From positions 40,876,147 through 40,940,146 of the forward strand of contig NC_061797.1 of assembly GCF_021462225.1 (NCBI RefSeq): a stretch of 64,000 bases of DNA. Direction: 5' to 3'. Source of the DNA: Girardinichthys multiradiatus (Eukaryota; Chordata; Actinopteri; Cyprinodontiformes; Goodeidae). This document shows positions 1-12,279 of the stretch, in pieces (the first letter of the stretch is position 1; each line of letters opens with the position of its first letter). The notes under the pieces are model-generated. The model ran no database searches. It had not been told where the DNA came from and saw only the letters and a program-made list of their open reading frames with translations. The translations under genes and the position numbers were made by a program.

Positions 1-881
1 CTGAAAAACAATTATCAGTCTGCAACACCCAACAAAACCTTTGAGATTTGTAATTCCATCAATGTTATTTGACACATTTTTTTCAAGGCAATATATCCAT
101 TGGGCACCTGTGTCCCAAATCATTCGTTCCTTCATTGATGTCATCAATCATTTCTAGCTCATTAACACTTGCAAATGTTGGTCTACTAAAATGAAAAAAA
201 AAGGATTAACGGCTGTTTAAACTACATTCAATCTTAGGTTGTTTTGTAATATGAGAGGATTCAGAGATTTGACAGCATTTTAACAGTGTGTGTCATCAAG
301 TTTAATTTCTTTTCCCATACAAGCATTTATTTTCAAGGCAAAGACAGGTTGTGGGAATGTAACCAGAGTATACTAAATCTTCTGCTGTGGCTTGTAGTTC
401 ACTGCATTTCTAAACAAACCCAGTTATTTTGGTTTGTCTAGAGCTATATTTATCCCCTCCATTCTGACAAGCAAGCCTTAAGAAGAAATTAATGCTATAA
501 GAGAAAAGCCTGAGAAGTTCAGTCGTGCCGTAAACCTTCAGTGTGCAGATGCAATCATGGCTGCAAGGAGACACTTTAGTTATTCAAACAGTAGAGCATT
601 AAGGAATCATGATTAAAAACAATTATTTTGTGATGTCAGTGAGTTGAAAACTAAGGTTTAGAAGTGAGATTTAGCCTGTTACTATTCTAAGGCAGGTTCT
701 AGTCTGTACATGTGCATAAAAACGTAGCATACAATAGAAACAAATCACAAGTACTTTCTCTGCCACTTGTACATGTTTTTCTCAGCATATGTTAGGTTCT
801 TCACAGTCAAAGATATGAATTTTAGACCATTCTAAATTGACCCTAAGTTTGAGGGTATGCATTAATATGTCTTTGTGTTCT
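1..881. other. AT-rich non-coding DNA
   Basis: No gene, RNA gene or recognised repeat is visible. The stretch is AT-rich and every reading frame is short. It ends at the 5-bp target duplication of the LTR that follows. Confidence 0.5.
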
Positions 882-886
882 GTTTG

Positions 887-1685
887 TGTTATGGTTCTGG
901 CCTGTCTGCCTGCTCTGCTCTCACTCATGCAATCAACTCATCTGCTTCACCTGTCTGCTGCTGCGCAATCACCGTCATGCCACCCACCTGTGGAGCTGCA
1001 GTTATATAGAGCCATTTGACAGGCAGAGGGTACCAGATTTTCAAAAACATTTGTGAGTAGTTATCCAGTGTTCCTTCCTGACTGATCTTGTTCTCTGACC
1101 TTGCCTTGGCTCACGGATTTTGCCTTCTTGCCTGCCCCTTGTCTGGCGGATTGGATATCTGGATTTCGACTCTGTTTTCTGCCTCTGGTTTTATGCCTCT
1201 TCCTGCTTCTTGTCTGATGCCTCTAGCCCTGGAATTCAACCCTGTTTCAGTCCCTGGATTTACACCTCAGCCTAACCACTGGTTTATTCAGCCTGAGCCC
1301 GCCTGGCTCTCCAGTCCGCCTAGAATTATCGTCAAGAGGACAATCACAGTTCTGTGTTCCTGTCACAGCTTCAGCTGATTCCTCGGAGGATTTGGATCAG
1401 TCGGCAATCCGACTTCAGTCTGTTGGACGCTTCCTCATTAACTGTCTGGATCACTTCCTCCTCTGGATTTTGTGCCTCATCCCCAGACTGAGAAGGTTAG
1501 TGGCTTTATCTAACTCCTTGCAAATCCTGAATTTTATTCAGCCACTAACTAGTCTCTCTGTTCTCTGTGGTTCCTGGAATCTGACTGCTGTTCTCCTGCT
1601 CTCTGATCCTGAGTTTCTGAATAAACCTTTTAACTTATCACTTTGTGTTTGGCTGAATTTGGGTTCTCTGTTTCTGGTCATGATA
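887..1685 (+). mobile_element. Solo LTR, Ty3/gypsy-like
   Basis: The segment begins TGTTATGG and ends GGTCATGATA, close to the TGTCATG...CATGACA ends common in fish gypsy LTRs. It is flanked by a perfect 5-bp duplication GTTTG (882-886 and 1686-1690). A TATA-like motif lies at 1003-1010 and AATAAA at 1620-1625, in the order promoter then polyadenylation signal, which sets the plus orientation. No internal retroelement sequence adjoins it, so it is best read as a solo LTR left by LTR-LTR recombination. The open frames inside (837-1019, 1088-1378, 1392-1805) have no retroelement motifs and are incidental. Confidence 0.65.
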
Positions 1686-1690
1686 GTTTG

Positions 1691-2077
1691 TCAGTGTTGC
1701 CTCTGTAAAGAACTCGTAAGCTGTCCAGATGTGTCATACCTTTCAGCACACACTGCAGAAATGAAAAATCCATCAGAATGTTTGCTTTGGAACCTAAAAA
1801 GCTAAGGTGAATCCCTTGTCATATTTATGAATCCTCTTTAGTTACTAGCTAGATAGGAAATTGCATTATCAGGCAATGTAAGATGTGTTTGTTAAAAGAA
1901 TGAGACAAAACTTGCAGCATAGGACATAGGATTAGTTAAATAATACCCACTCTGCACTGGTTAAGCAAAAATGTTCCATAGCTTAAATGGCATTTGAAAT
2001 GAGTCAACTCTAACTAGCTAATAAATATAACAGATTAAACCACAAAGAATCATTAATATCTAAGCTACTGATTTAAT
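1691..2077. other. non-coding, nothing recognised
   Basis: Plain AT-rich sequence between a solo LTR and a short interspersed repeat; no motif or long frame. Confidence 0.4.
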
Positions 2078-2217
2078 TCATTCAATCCAGTTTTATTTTT
2101 ATAGTGCCAATTCACAACACCTTTTGTCTCAAGGCACTTCACAAAGTCAATTCAATCGAATCATACAGATTTCAAGTCAGGTACATACATTCCAATTAAT
2201 CCTAACTATCGAACAGT
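2078..2217 (-). repeat. Teleost interspersed repeat, 3'-tail type (copy 1)
   Basis: The block around 'tagtgccaattcacaacacc' and 'ctcaaggcacttcacaaag' is repeated at 28235-28365 in the same direction and at about 59690-59815 in reverse. It resembles the common fish repeat ending in '...gcgctatataaataaa'. Read on the minus strand it ends in an A/T-rich tail. The family could be a LINE 3' end or a SINE. Confidence 0.55.
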
Positions 2218-3827
2218 GCAGTCAGATTCCGAAAACACTCACCGGTGGTCCACGTGCAGCAGTCCCCCAGTTAGAGCAGGAGATACTTGCCCCTTTACAG
2301 TGACACTTTTGGTTCATTTTGGTTCCAGTCCCAGTCTCAAATATAGAAGAAATTATGGATTTGTGAAGTCTTGGTTTTTTACTCACTTTTTATCTCTACC
2401 ACAATGTTATTCCTTTCTCCTACAGCAAGAATTACAATGCACATGTCCATTTATGCAAATTAAGTAATGTTAGATACTGACTCCCTATGACTTTTAAAAG
2501 AGTCAGTAGCTACTTTTCTTGCTAAGGAGTTGGCAACTGTGCCTGGTGCATTCAGATAGAGCAGCAAAGTGAGTAGCTCAGTCATTAGCTCTTTACGTTT
2601 TAAACCACTCAAAACCAAGAGCAAATTTTTAGAGCTTCAAAACAAATTTTCCTGTAAGTTTAGTTTTCTTATGATTTACATAGAACTACTATGTTACATG
2701 CCAAATAATCAATAAATCATATCAACACAAAGTATATATACTGACATTACCTTTCCAGCGCAACAGAAAGGTCTGGGAGATAATATTGTCAGCACAACAA
2801 CATTATTAGTTTACTGAAGACTGTAGCCGTTTGTGTCTAGTCAGCTATATGTTTAGAAACAATTAATAAAGCTTTGCAAATTTTCAGTGATACAATGTCA
2901 AAACATTACAGTAGCTTTCTTAAGAGGGATAACTCATGTTAGCGAAAAATATTAAGGCTAACCTGCTTAAACCCTGGTTAGAAGAAAATATTTGCTACTG
3001 TGAAGAAAAGAGAGAAAAACAAGAGAGACTACAGCATCCTGGACTTCACCGGTGAGTGGGAGTCTGTAGTAGCTGCTGCCTATGCTTCAATGACTTTAAT
3101 CAGTATTGGATTGGTTCATCCCTAAGGCTGAGTAGCAGTATTGGTAAAGTAATGTTAACAGTAAATAAACAGTCACACTAACACTACACCTAGTGCCCAG
3201 AAATTATTGCAAGCTGCCTCAAAAGGGTCCTGGATTCTTGTTCATTTAGTGAGAAACAAAAACTTATTTTCACTAATACAATTCCCAAACTTCTCTATTG
3301 CTCTCAAAAGTTTAGTATTTTCAAAAAGCACCACTGATTCTGAGTGTATACGAACACAATGCGGATGGAGGCTTAAAAAATGCAAGAGGGTGGGCTACTT
3401 AGGAGGATGAATCAGAATCTTTCATTGCATGAGTATACTCTCAAAATATGAATAATTAAGTGACTATCATACCACCAAAGTATAAAAAAAATCCATGGGT
3501 GAAGGGAATGAGACAGGGTTGAAATAGAGGACCTACATGCTAATGTGGAATGAGATGGAGGTATGGTACTAAATGGCCAACAGGATGCTTGCTTAGATCT
3601 CCTGCTGCAAAGAGCTGATTGTACCACTTAACCTCTGACACACTAAACTACAACATATTAATTGCTCTGACAATTGGCAATGACTATAAATTATCTGTAA
3701 TTTAGTAAATCAACATATTGAAAGGACCAATTCATAGATAATTCACTCTGACAAACCTGGCAATAGCAACAAAAGCAAACATGGAAGATAAATAAAAATT
3801 AAAGATCAACCTGCCTCAAACTGTTAG
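2218..3827. other. non-coding, nothing recognised
   Basis: About 1.6 kb of AT-rich sequence. Short open frames (2216-2467, 3207-3410, 3412-3627) show no domain, no codon bias I can detect and no flanking gene structure. Confidence 0.4.
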
Positions 3828-4600
3828 GATCAGCTCCTCCAAGTATGAGGCCGTGGTTCTCGCCCGGTGAAGGGTGGCTTGAACTCTTTAGGTTGGAGGG
3901 GAATTCCTGTCTCAAGTGGAGCAGTTCAAGTATCTAAGGGTCTAGTTCACGAGTGAGGTGAGAATGGAGTGGGAGAACGACAAACGCATTGGTGTGGCTG
4001 CAGCAGTAATGTGGCGGTCCGTTGTGGTGAAGAGAGAACTGAGCCAATAGGCGAAGATCTAATTTAATGGTGATTTAAGTGACGTTGAACATGGCATGGT
4101 TGTTGATGCCAGACGGGCTGGTCTGATTTAATGGTCAGTCTACGTTACTTCACCAGTAACGGCATGAACTTTGGGTCATGGCCGAAAGAATGAGATCCTG
4201 GATACAAGTGGCTGAAATAGGCTTCTTTCGCATGGTGAATGGGCACTCCCTTAAAAATGGGAGCTCCGCCATCTGGGAGGAGTTGGAGTAGAGCCACTGC
4301 TACTCCACATTGAGAGGAGTCAGCTGAGGTAGCTTAGACATCTGTTTTGGTTGCCCCCTGGACACCTTCTCTTGGGAGGTGAACCCAGCACATCCCATCG
4401 GGAGGAAGCCTAGGGAATGGCCCAGGAAACGCTGGAGGGACTATGTATCTTGGCTGGCCTGGGAAGACCTTGGGCTTCCCCCAGAGGACCTGGAGAAGGT
4501 GTCTTGGGAGAGGGAAGTCTGGGCATCTCTGCTTAGACAGTTGCCTCCTCAACTCAGTCCTGGATAAGTGGAAGACAACAAGTACGAGTACGATTATGAG
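3828..4600 (+). pseudogene. Truncated LINE ORF2 C-terminus
   Basis: The translation, read across frameshifts, matches the C-terminal tail of a widespread fish non-LTR retrotransposon ORF2. The best preserved part is the frame 4379-4567, where RWRDYVSWLAWEDLG and EREVWASLLRQLP are recognisable. Further upstream, segments corresponding to the post-reverse-transcriptase region can be followed from about 3830. The copy is 5'-truncated, frameshifted and contains a 55-bp foreign insert at 4071-4125. It ends in 'ggataagtggaagacaacaag', like the usual end of this family. I would place it with RTE/Rex-type LINEs, but the clade is uncertain. It cannot encode an active protein. Confidence 0.65.
4071..4125 (+). 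repeat. 55-bp internal Tc1-like fragment inside LINE
   Basis: The sequence runs from 'tgatttaagtgacgttgaac' to 'gacgggctggtctg' and corresponds to the interior of the Tc1-like family whose longer relics lie at 8597-8877 and 61506-62714. It is flanked by a perfect 9-bp direct repeat ATTTAATGG (4062-4070 and 4126-4134). It carries no transposon end. Confidence 0.7.
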
Positions 4601-5878
4601 TGCATGATCAACTTGCCTTTCGTGCCCTTAAGGCCTTAAATAATTTTGGTATTGAAGAATATTTTCATTTAAATTTTATTTAGGAATAAGAGTATATTTA
4701 GCAGAAAACACTCATTAAAACCTATCCTCAGGAAATTCTAAACAAATAAAAATGATAACAATGTGACACATGTTTGAGACTGTACATGAAGTTTGAGACT
4801 GTACTTCAAAACCTACCAAAAAGCTCATGGACCTTAACCATTTACTTACACCTTTATGACCTACTTGCTCACTTAATGGTTTATTTATTAATTATCTTAC
4901 CTGAGTATTGCATGTGCAATACTATTTTAGTTCTTTATTGGCATCCTTGAGGAATAACTACTAAAACATGTTATTGCTATTTCTGACCTTTTCTCATGAG
5001 GCTGCCTCTGTTGCCCCATGTGTTCTTTAAATGACTGGGGTTATAAAAGAAAGTTCTAAATGTATAACTTTTTGTTGTTTTAAAAATCAGTTTTTTTCAC
5101 AAAATAAAAAGTAAGAAAAACTTCAAATGATTATTCTTTATGCCATGAAATGTATCAAATGGAATTTTTTTAAAAATAAAACCAAAAATTTGTAGAAGAC
5201 AATGTAGGAGGAAGGGGAGACTAAGGGCACAGAAGGTTTGTGTAAACTATTCTACCATTCTGTAGAGGATAGAGTGAGACAGAAACATGGGTTTGAGGCT
5301 ACTGATACTGAATGTTGTCAATGAACATGGAGCTGGGTGATGGTTAGAAGAGACAGAAATATTCCAGATAAAGTTGGACAAAGTGGTAGGTGGTGTTTCT
5401 GGAGAAGAGACAGCAACTGGACTTAACTTGAATAGGCATATGGGGGGTGAAGGGAACAGATGTAATAAAAAGGTCTTGGCCATTTAAGGTGTCAAGGAGA
5501 AAAATGTAATAGATGGTTAGAGGATTTGGCGAAAAATATGCAAATAGCTGAGGTGAATACCTATTTTAGGAAGTAGGAGAAACATAAGTTGACATTTAAG
5601 AGATGGTACAATTAAATACAGATGATGGAGTCTGAAAGAAATAAAGGAAAGAGAAAGACAATGGTGTCAGGGATAGCTTGGGATGACTGATAATCAAAAG
5701 AAGTAAGTAAAGATAGTGTCAAGAAAGAAATGGTGGAAGCTAAACTTTGAAAACTGTTTAACAAGTCTTAGGAATGAGTCTAGAAAAGCTTGGAATGGTA
5801 ATAAAGAGCTATCAAATGACTGGAAAAGTAGCACTGATAAGTAAGGAAGACTTTTTTAAATTATATTTTATATAATAG
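4601..5878. other. non-coding; purine-rich 5190-5820
   Basis: The first 600 bases are plain AT-rich DNA. From about 5190 to 5820 the plus strand becomes strongly purine-rich (many aga/gga runs) without a clean tandem period. No gene seen; the 5247-5483 minus frame has no recognisable domain. Confidence 0.4.
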
Positions 5879-5989
5879 TGTCTTGATCCTTGGTTATGGT
5901 TTTCATTTGTGTTTGTATCCTCACCATTTTCTTGTTGCTTATTTAAATCTTCTGTTCTTGTCATATTATGTTCATTATTATTTAATATA

Positions 5990-7622
5990 CAGTACAGACC
6001 AAAAGTTTGGACACACCTTCTCATTCAAAGAGTTTTCTTTATTTTCATGACTATGAATATTGTGGCCTCACACTGAATGCATCAAAACTATGAATTAACA
6101 CATGTGGAATTACATACTGAACAAAAAAGTGTGAAACAACTGAAAATATGTCTTATATTCTAGGTTCTTCAAAGTAGCCACTTTTTGCTTTGATTACTGC
6201 TCCGCACACTCTTGGCATTCTGTCGATGAGCTTCAAGAGGTAGTCACCTGAAATGGTTTTCACGTCACAGGTGTGCCCTGTCAGGTTTAATAAGTGGGAT
6301 TTCAAGCCTTATAAATGGGGTTGGGACCATCAGTTGTTTTGTGCAGGAGGTGGATACAGTACACAGCTGATAGTCCTACTGAATAGACTGTTAGAATTTG
6401 TATTATGGCAAGAAAAAAGCAGCTAAGTAAAGAAAAACAAGTGGCCATCATTACTTTAAGAAATGAAGGTCAGTCAGTCCGAACAATTAGGAAAACTTTG
6501 AAAGTGTCTCCAAGCGCAGTCGCAAAAACCATCAAGCGCTACAAAGAAACTGGCTCACATAAGGACCGCCCCAGGAAAAGAAGACCAAGAATCACCTCTG
6601 CTGCGGACAATAAGTTCATCCGAGTCACCAGCCTCAGAAATCCCAGGTTAACAGCAGCTCAGATTAGAGAACAGGTCAATGCCACACAGAATTCCAGCAG
6701 CAGACACATCTCTAGAACAACTGTTAAGAGGAGACTGTATGAATCAGGCCTTCATGGTGAAATAGCTGCTAGGAAACCACTGCTAAGGACAGGCAACAAG
6801 CATAAGAGACTTGTTTGGGCTAAAGAACACAAGGAATGGACATTAGACCAGTGGAAATCTATGCTTTGGTCTGATGAGTCCAAGTTTGAGATCTTTGGTT
6901 CCAACCACCGTGTCTTTGTGCGGTGCAGAAGAGGTGAACGGATGGACTCTGCATGCCTGGTTCCCACCTTGAAGCATGGAGGAGGAGGTGTGATGATGAT
7001 GAGGTGTGCTTTGCTGGTGACACTGTTGGGGATTTATTCAAAATTTAAGGCATACTGAACCAGCATGGCTAGTACAGCATCTTGCAGCGGAATGCTATAC
7101 AATCCAGTTTGCCTTTAGTTGGACCATCATGTCTTTTTCAACAGGACAATGACCCCAAACACACCTCCAGGCTGTGTAAGGGCTATTTGACCAAGAAGGA
7201 AAGTGATGGGGTGCTGCGCCAGATGACATGGCCTCCACAGTCTCCGTACCTGAACCCAATCGAGATGGTTTGGGGTGAGCTGGACTGCAGAGTGAAGGCA
7301 AAAGGGCCAACAAGTGCTAAGCATCTCTGGAAACTTCTTCAAGACTGTTGGAAAACCATTTCAGGTGACTACCTCTTGAAGCTCATCAACAGAATGCCAA
7401 GAGTGTGCGGAGCAGTAATCAAAGCAAAAGGTGGCTACTTTCAAGAACCTAGAATATAAGACATATTTTCAGTTGTTTCACACTTTTTTGTCCAGTATAT
7501 AATTCCACATGTGTTAATTCATAGTTTTGATGCCTTCAGTGTGAAGCTATAATATTCATAGTCATGAAAATAAAGAAAACTCTTTGAATGAGAAGGTGTG
7601 TCCAAACTTTTGGTCTGTACTG
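5990..7622 (+). mobile_element. Tc1-like transposon, DD38E type, 272-bp inverted repeats
   Basis: The ends are CAGTACAGACC...GGTCTGTACTG, flanked by the TA target duplication (5988-5989 and 7623-7624). The inverted arms are 5990-6261 and 7351-7622, 272 bp each, with about nine mismatches by eye. The right arm includes the last ~36 codons of the transposase. The element inserted into an LTR; a TA-rich microsatellite follows its right end. It carries one broken transposase gene. Confidence 0.9.
6405..7459 (+). pseudogene. Tc1-like transposase, frameshifted (DD38E)
   Basis: The transposase would bind the terminal repeats and move the element by cut-and-paste. Frame 6405-7058 holds the N-terminal paired-like helix-turn-helix region (about residues 1-110) and the first catalytic Asp (D157, in WSDESKFEIFG). 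Frame 7082-7459 holds the second Asp (in FQQDNDPKHTS) and the Glu (in NPIEMVWGEL). There are 38 residues between these two, the DD38E spacing described for the Intruder group. A frameshift close to 6993 and two in-frame stops near 7047 and 7068 separate the halves, so no full protein is made. All three catalytic residues survive. The start at 6405 is the first ATG and gives the usual N-terminus. Confidence 0.9.
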
Positions 7623-7624
7623 TA

Positions 7625-7650
7625 TATATGTATATATATATATATATATA
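7625..7650. repeat. (TA)n microsatellite
   Basis: A short TA run directly beside the right end of the Tc1-like element, probably expanded from its TA target site. Confidence 0.7.
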
Positions 7651-7890
7651 ATTGTTTTTTTGTTGTTGTTTATTTTCCATTCATTAGTTTGTGCTTAGCT
7701 TTCAAATTTATGTCTTGGGTTTTGCTACATTCATGTTAATTAGTCTCCTCTCCTTAGCTTCTTTGCTTTTCCAACTAACATTATTTTGTCTGATTAGTCT
7801 ATTTGGTTTCTTTGTCATCTACCGTCCCTACCTCAGTATTTAAGCCCATAACTTCTTTCTGTTCATTGCTGGATTCTTCCTTCTGACTTC

Positions 7891-8502
7891 CTGGTATGTC
7901 AGCCTTCAAAAGACACCAACTGCATCTCACAACTGAAGATTGTAGGAAAAAGACTGTATTGATACTAAAACTATCTAATTAAAAATGTCTCAGTAACAAA
8001 AACATATATTTTATGTTTTAACTGGAGAAACATTTATTGGTTTTCAAGTATTTTCAAGAACAATATACAGTTGCAAGAGTAATGGTGAAAACCTCTGGTA
8101 CAATATATTCAATTACACATTATGTCCACTTTGAGGAACAGATTATTATATATTAGCTTTTTATTTATAGTTTATGGTTTATATGTATGTACACCAACAA
8201 TACGTGAATGGTTAAAAAATAAAGTTATACCCCAAGCAAACTCAATCAGTGTTTGTTACTTCTGGGTGGCTATGCTGTGCCCCATGGGTACAGGGGTCGT
8301 TGGGCATGTTGTTCATGTGTCCTCCGTCCTCCTTTGTGTGGCAAATTCTGGTTGCAGTGGGCCGGCTGGTCTGCTCTATTTTCTGTAGTGGGCCAGCACT
8401 CTTGATCGTTGCTGTGCACGCTTCCTGTTGGCTCCTTTTTGTTGGGGGTCATTAGCTCCTTCGGGGAGCTAACGAACCCCAACAATACATATATGTATGG
8501 GC
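7891..8502. other. non-coding, nothing recognised
   Basis: No gene or known repeat was identified. A slightly GC-richer part near 8260-8480 has overlapping open frames on both strands that run into the neighbouring TA repeat; these are not credible genes. Confidence 0.4.
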
Positions 8503-8877
<375 letters not shown>

Positions 8878-8959
8878 TAGTTTGGGTTTTGTAGTCATGT
8901 TTGTTTGTTTATTTCCTTTTGCCCCCCTGATAGCTTTATTCTCTCTCCTACCTGCTAGT

Positions 8960-9448
8960 CATCAGGTTTAAACAACCTAAAATACTTATAACATCACAAA
9001 AAGAAGAGAAAGACAAAGAATTAGTTATTTCACTCGCTGCGAGGAGAACGGACAGAGATGTGCTTTCAGTTACAAATCTCCTACCGCTCTGAAAACCATC
9101 TGTCCGCTCCTCGCTTTTTATTATCTTTAGGGGTTCCCTATTTACAATGAATGTTGCTCTCTAAGGATGGGAAAAACAGCTGCATCGTAAACAGGTCATA
9201 AACACCATTATCTTGTAACAACACACTTCCACAGTCTCCCCCATCCTTAAAATCAGTTGTCATCTGTTCAGCACAATCAGCCATCATCTTTATGCCCTCC
9301 TCAACTGTGACTGCTTCCTCTCCAGCTCCACCTTTGATCCTTGCCTGCAGACAAACTCATCACATCCTTGAAAGGTTATAAAGATCAAATAGTCAAGTTA
9401 GAGAAAAGGAAAATATATAAGATAAATCTATATTCAATTATTCCAACA
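8960..9448 (-). repeat. 3' LTR of the minus-strand retrovirus
   Basis: 489 bp, direct repeat of 19252-19724. By eye the two differ at about 14 positions plus one 16-base insertion in this copy (around 9158). The outer end reads CA...where the other LTR has TG, so the terminal dinucleotide has mutated here. A minus-strand AATAAA lies near 9117-9122. Confidence 0.9.
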
Positions 9449-9462
9449 TTTCCTCCCTGTTT
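9449..9462 (-). promoter_or_regulatory. Polypurine tract of the retrovirus
   Basis: On the minus strand the 14 bases AAACAGGGAGGAAA directly precede the TGTTGG start of the 3' LTR, the expected place for plus-strand DNA priming. Confidence 0.75.
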
Positions 9463-9559
9463 ATCTTATATTTGCTCATATTCTCATATCACTGAACAGC
9501 AACTTCTTTCGGATTTTTTAACTATAAGATTATTTTCATGAGTATAAAGACAATTATAC

Positions 9560-11510
9560 TCAGAGGCACTTACTGACATTTAAATAAGATTCATATAGAG
9601 ATGGATCTGGGTACAGGTCAGAAAAGTGGTCAGTCGCATCCTCATCATCTTCATCATCCTGCTGTTTAAGTAACGGATAGAGTTGGGTAACTCTGTCTTC
9701 CATAGGAGAAAAAGCTGTGGTGATGAGACGGTTAAGCAGAGAACGAAGGCAGGGAATACAACAACATCCACACAATGTCAAAATTGCAGCAAACACTGCA
9801 AAGGAAATAATTTTATACTTCCCAAACACATCCAGCCAGGAGTCCCACATCGAGGTGTCTACTCCAGAATGCTCCTTCATTTTGCCATTTAGAGATCTCA
9901 AACCTTCTATGGCTTTAGTTAGGCTGCCATCAGCAGCAGTGTTGTTAAGTATGAATGTGTAGCATTTTTATCCAAAAATGACACAAACTCCTCCTTTTTC
10001 AGCTAACAACATGTCCAAAGCAATTCTGTTCTGGAATGCCATCAGGGAAGTTGAAGCCAATTAGTCGTGGAGAGCTTAAAACCCGCTTTGTGTCCAATTT
10101 CTTAGTTTTTGAACATTGTAGTGAATATAGTTGATCCCGTCTACGTTTTTGTTCATTGTACACCACTTACAGATACTTGATTCAAATCTTGCGGCTACTT
10201 GATCAGTTAATTTATCTTCATCTATAGCATCCCTCAGTCTGCCAAGCTACTGCTCTGCACTTTCTATTACGCCAGTCATGTGGGTTTACACTAGATAGTC
10301 CATCTGTTACTTCATCTACTAACATAGAATATACTGAAGCTGGTAACAATAAAGTAACTAGAGCACAGAGTCCTTTTACATTTGAAGGCAATCGATCAAA
10401 CAATCTGTTGTCACCACACGACCACCAAATGTCTCCTCTAGAGATTGGTTTAAAATACTTATTTACTTGTACAATTGTAGTACACCATACTGCAGTGAGA
10501 TTTCCCAATTTATTGCCTCTCTCTGTCATATTTATACATGTGTAGTTTCCAGTGGTGACCCGTTTATGGAATACTGATTTATCCTCATCTGCTCTAATTA
10601 CAGGAAAAACAGAATCCCAGTGCCGACACATTTCATTAGGATTAGTTTGATTCATTACTTCCATCACACAAGGTTGTGGTATCACAGCTGGAATTATTTG
10701 TAACAAAAGCCTGGGACCCATACACACAACACAATCTCTTTTAGTCATGTTAGCCGCTTGCTCTACCATCAATAACCAGTTATTATTTGTTCCTGATACT
10801 CCAGTAATAACCTGGAACTAGTCATCTGTGGTTAAGTTTCCTAACATAGTTTTTACTCTCTTCGCTGTAGCCTTAGAATAGAGAGTCGTGTAAGTTTTTT
10901 ACTTCACAAAAAAAAAGGTCAAAGTTTTGGTCTGACCCTGAAACCCAGACCCACAGGAGAAAACCCCAACATTTTCCTCCTGATGTAACGTAGTCGGAAG
11001 GAAATAGAGAGTTATGCCTGGATTGCATTATCAGCTTTATGAAGCTTAAACAACTTATTTTGATGACTAGCATAAGCAGTGGTGCCCCACTCTGGTGTCC
11101 AATTGTTTCCTTCATCAGCTACCATCGTGGACCATGAGGTGTCTCTTCTGTCATTAATTAAGTACCATTTATAACTTCTATAATCCTGCCCTTTCCTTCC
11201 TCATTTGGTCAAGCTAATGAGTAGGATCAGCACCACAGCTATGGTTTTAGATTTCATGCATAATTGAATGCCATAACTATAAGAAGTTTGTTTAGTGCAC
11301 ATAGTTAGGTTATCTTGCCTTCCTTGATTTAGCGCTACTTGTTTCATATGACTCATAGCAGGTGTTATTACATTCTTATTTATCTTGACTGGTTCCCAGA
11401 AATACCAGAAAAATAAAAAAAATCAATATGAGAAAAAATATAAATGCCCAGCGACGGAATGCATTGCTAATCCATCTAAGAGTCATTTTGGCTGAAATTT
11501 TGACTCCTCT
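9560..11510 (-). pseudogene. Retroviral env relic
   Basis: Env would be the membrane glycoprotein. Reading downstream on the minus strand there is a hydrophobic signal-like stretch (about 11450-11390), surface-subunit fragments (frame 10873-11115), a better preserved block with a CXXC motif (CVVC) and several N-glycosylation sites (frame 10218-10772), then the transmembrane subunit. The latter keeps a CX6CC-like position near 9975-10000, where a stop codon falls inside the motif and the last Cys reads Tyr, and a membrane anchor followed by a Cys-rich cytoplasmic start (frame 9560-9901). Multiple frameshifts and stops make it non-functional. CXXC plus CX6CC layout is typical of gamma-type Env. 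Confidence 0.8.
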
Positions 11511-11514
11511 AAGG

Positions 11515-12270
11515 GGTTCCAGTGTCTTATTTTTCTTCACTGACTTTCGGGTCTCTCCAGCCTCTAAATGTCTGGGTCCACCCTATTATCATTCTGTAAA
11601 TCACTTCCCCTGGCGGAGCTTTCAGCCAAAATGACCTTTTTACAATGTATAAGGTGAATCCAGGTTGATCTCTCAGCTATTTTTACTGCTGTAGGAGTGG
11701 TTAGTAATACCTAATATGGGTCCTCCCACTTAGGTGAAATACCAATGTTTATTTTCTACATTCCTTATTAACACCCAGTCTTCTGGTTCCACTAGTTGGT
11801 TTTCCTGCTGGGAAATAGAACATTCCTCATTAGTTTGATTTTGGTTCTGTTGCTTTTCTAACATACTCCTCATATAATCAGCTAGGTTAGCTTTTTCATC
11901 TAACTCCCACTTATTTTTGAACTGTGGTAATCTGTATGGTCTTCCAAATAACGTTTCATAGGGTGTTAGCCCTGAGGTGCTTGTAATGTTTAGTTGGAAA
12001 TAGTTCTATTCATTTAGAAAATGCATCTATAATGACTAAACAGAACATTTTCCCTTCACTGTGGTTTAACTCAATAAAATTCAGATGAATTGTTTGAAAG
12101 GGGTATCTTGGTTTTGGAAATTGTTCCCTTCGTGGTCTTAAATTCCCTTGTGGATTATGGTTTGCACATGTTAAACATGTTTTATAAAAAATGTTTTATT
12201 GAATAAGAATTAAATCCATATGTTCTATAATATTTATGTATCTGTCCTACCATTCCTCCCTGTTGAGACT
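11515..12270 (-). pseudogene. Retroviral integrase relic
   Basis: On the minus strand a zinc-binding C-X2-C pair is visible near 12180-12160, followed by a catalytic-core region (about 12120-11950) in which the first catalytic acidic position appears as Asn (HLNFIEL), and then a C-terminal segment near 11690-11640 with the TAVKIAERSTWIH block typical of gamma-type integrases. Stops interrupt the core. It lies between RNase H and env as expected for pol. Confidence 0.7.
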
Positions 12271-12279
12271 TTGTGAAAC

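Larger units (their letters stand above)
5879..7890 (+). mobile_element. Gypsy-type LTR split by a Tc1-like element
   Basis: Segments 5879-5989 and about 7625-7890 together match, in order, the reverse complement of the solo LTR at 30242-30684 (for example 'catttgtgtttgtatcctcaccatttt' versus its counterpart, and 'cctcagtatttaagcccat'). The Tc1-like element at 5990-7622 sits between the two halves. The LTR 3' end is lost after about 7890, where similarity stops. Confidence 0.6.

Noticed and set aside
1088..1805. Frames of 96 and 137 codons
   Set aside because: They lie within a solo LTR with TATA and polyadenylation signals and have no protein motifs.
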